A program made the position numbers and the translations under genes. DNA of 64,000 bases from Acinetobacter sp. CS-2 (GTDB taxonomy: Bacteria; Pseudomonadota; Gammaproteobacteria; Pseudomonadales; Moraxellaceae): assembly GCF_016599715.1 (NCBI RefSeq), contig NZ_CP067019.1, positions 1,364,001 through 1,428,000 of the forward strand. The letters are read 5' to 3'. Shown piece after piece: positions 63,542-64,000 of the stretch. Below the pieces are notes generated by a model that made no database searches, had not been told where the DNA came from, and was given only the letters and a program-made list of their open reading frames with translations. Position 1 is the stretch's first letter. Each line of letters begins with the position of its first letter.

Positions 63542-64000
63542 GTGATTATTCGAGATAAAAATAATAGCTTTATGCTGTTATTTGCATGGCATGGCACAAT
63601 TTTACCTAAAGTGATGCCAGCTCTAGCGGTTGTAGTCAGTTTATCGGCACTGTTGGTGTATTTAAGTGCAGCACATTTCTTGACTATGCCAGAAGTTCCT
63701 GCCATTGGCTTTACCATCTTCGGTGTGATTCTTTCGATTTTCTTAAGTTTTAGGAATACGGCCTGTTATGATCGCTGGTGGGAAGGGCGCAAGCTTTGGG
63801 GCGCACTGATTGCCAATACACGGCATATTATTCGTGATAGTCATGTGCTGGAAGACTCTCAACGTCAGATTTTGATGTATCGGGTTATGTTATTTTGTTA
63901 CCTGCTACGCGACCGCTTACGTCATCAAGCAACAGATATTCAACATTTCCGAAATGCTGTCAATTTAAGCGATGGGCAATCGCAGCAATGTGCTGAACAT
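63542..64000 (+). CDS. Bestrophin-like (UPF0187) membrane protein, N-terminal part
   Basis: The frame begins at a GTG (63542) with AGGGG six bases before it and runs open for 153 codons to the window edge. The translation starts IIRDKNNSFMLLFAWHGTIL, then a first helix (ALAVVVSLSALLVYLSAAHF), GFTIFGVILSIFLSFRNTAC and the hallmark YDRWWEGRKLWGALIANTRH. This is the bacterial bestrophin family, pentameric anion or cation channels of the inner membrane. The C-terminal half lies outside. Function in this organism is not known. Confidence 0.82.
   Translation, partial: MIIRDKNNSFMLLFAWHGTILPKVMPALAVVVSLSALLVYLSAAHFLTMPEVPAIGFTIFGVILSIFLSFRNTACYDRWWEGRKLWGALIANTRHIIRDSHVLEDSQRQILMYRVMLFCYLLRDRLRHQATDIQHFRNAVNLSDGQSQQCAEH

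Overview
The window is a 64 kb stretch of ordinary, densely coding gammaproteobacterial chromosome. Protein sequences and gene order point to Acinetobacter (Moraxellaceae), probably a species outside the A. baumannii core group. This is inferred from the proteins and local order (fis-purH-purD, recA-recX beside the SRP RNA, rimO-pyrH-frr-uppS-cdsA-dxr-rseP-bamA-skp-lpxD-fabZ-lpxA). No 16S or other species-level marker is present. I saw no tRNA or rRNA genes, prophage, insertion sequence or CRISPR array.

Layout. 1-9.4 kb (minus): the start of mutS, a large lipoprotein alpha/beta hydrolase, a TPR lipoprotein, and cysE-trmJ-dnaE. 9.7-12.3 kb (minus): a MetQ / MetN-MetI importer with a hairpin between metQ and metNI. 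12.3-13.1 kb: an AT-rich gap with a start-less open frame that looks like a gene remnant. 13.1-18.6 kb (minus): purD, purH, fis, a zinc-ribbon membrane protein and prmA. 18.7-24.3 kb: a BASS-family transporter, a Met/Gln-rich secreted protein, mnmG, an MhpT-like transporter and a small unknown gene. 24.4-27 kb (minus): ntrBC, with a candidate sigma-54 promoter and NtrC sites upstream. 27.3-39.7 kb (plus): rimO, then the envelope and isoprenoid cluster pyrH to lpxA. 39.7-42.9 kb: ybgF, the 4.5S RNA, recX and recA. 42.9-48.3 kb: hslR, yrfG, cysQ, a histidine phosphatase, rpsT, an NAD(P)-binding protein, rraA and a tandem GST-N protein. 48.6-51.2 kb: a NarL/UhpA-type two-component system whose response regulator is split by a frameshift. 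51.4-53.8 kb (minus): roxA, yceF and a DUF2237 gene. 53.9-57.6 kb (plus): pgk, a small lipoprotein, fba and an EamA transporter. 57.9-64 kb: a small zinc-ribbon protein, a nitroreductase, hpaI, lpxH, ppiB, glnS and the start of a bestrophin-like gene.

How the genes work together. The central cluster joins UMP kinase and ribosome recycling to undecaprenyl-PP, CDP-diacylglycerol, MEP-pathway, outer-membrane assembly and lipid A steps, so it is a cell-envelope supply operon. lpxH, a later lipid A step, lies apart at 60 kb. pgk and fba are a glycolysis/gluconeogenesis pair. ntrBC probably controls its own transcription.

Most of the window is core genome and I found no clearly new multi-gene defence or mobile system. 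The best leads are the frameshifted response regulator beside an intact 7TM sensor kinase, the NtrC/sigma-54 signals upstream of ntrB, the start-less frame overlapping the purD terminator, and several unexplained inverted repeats.
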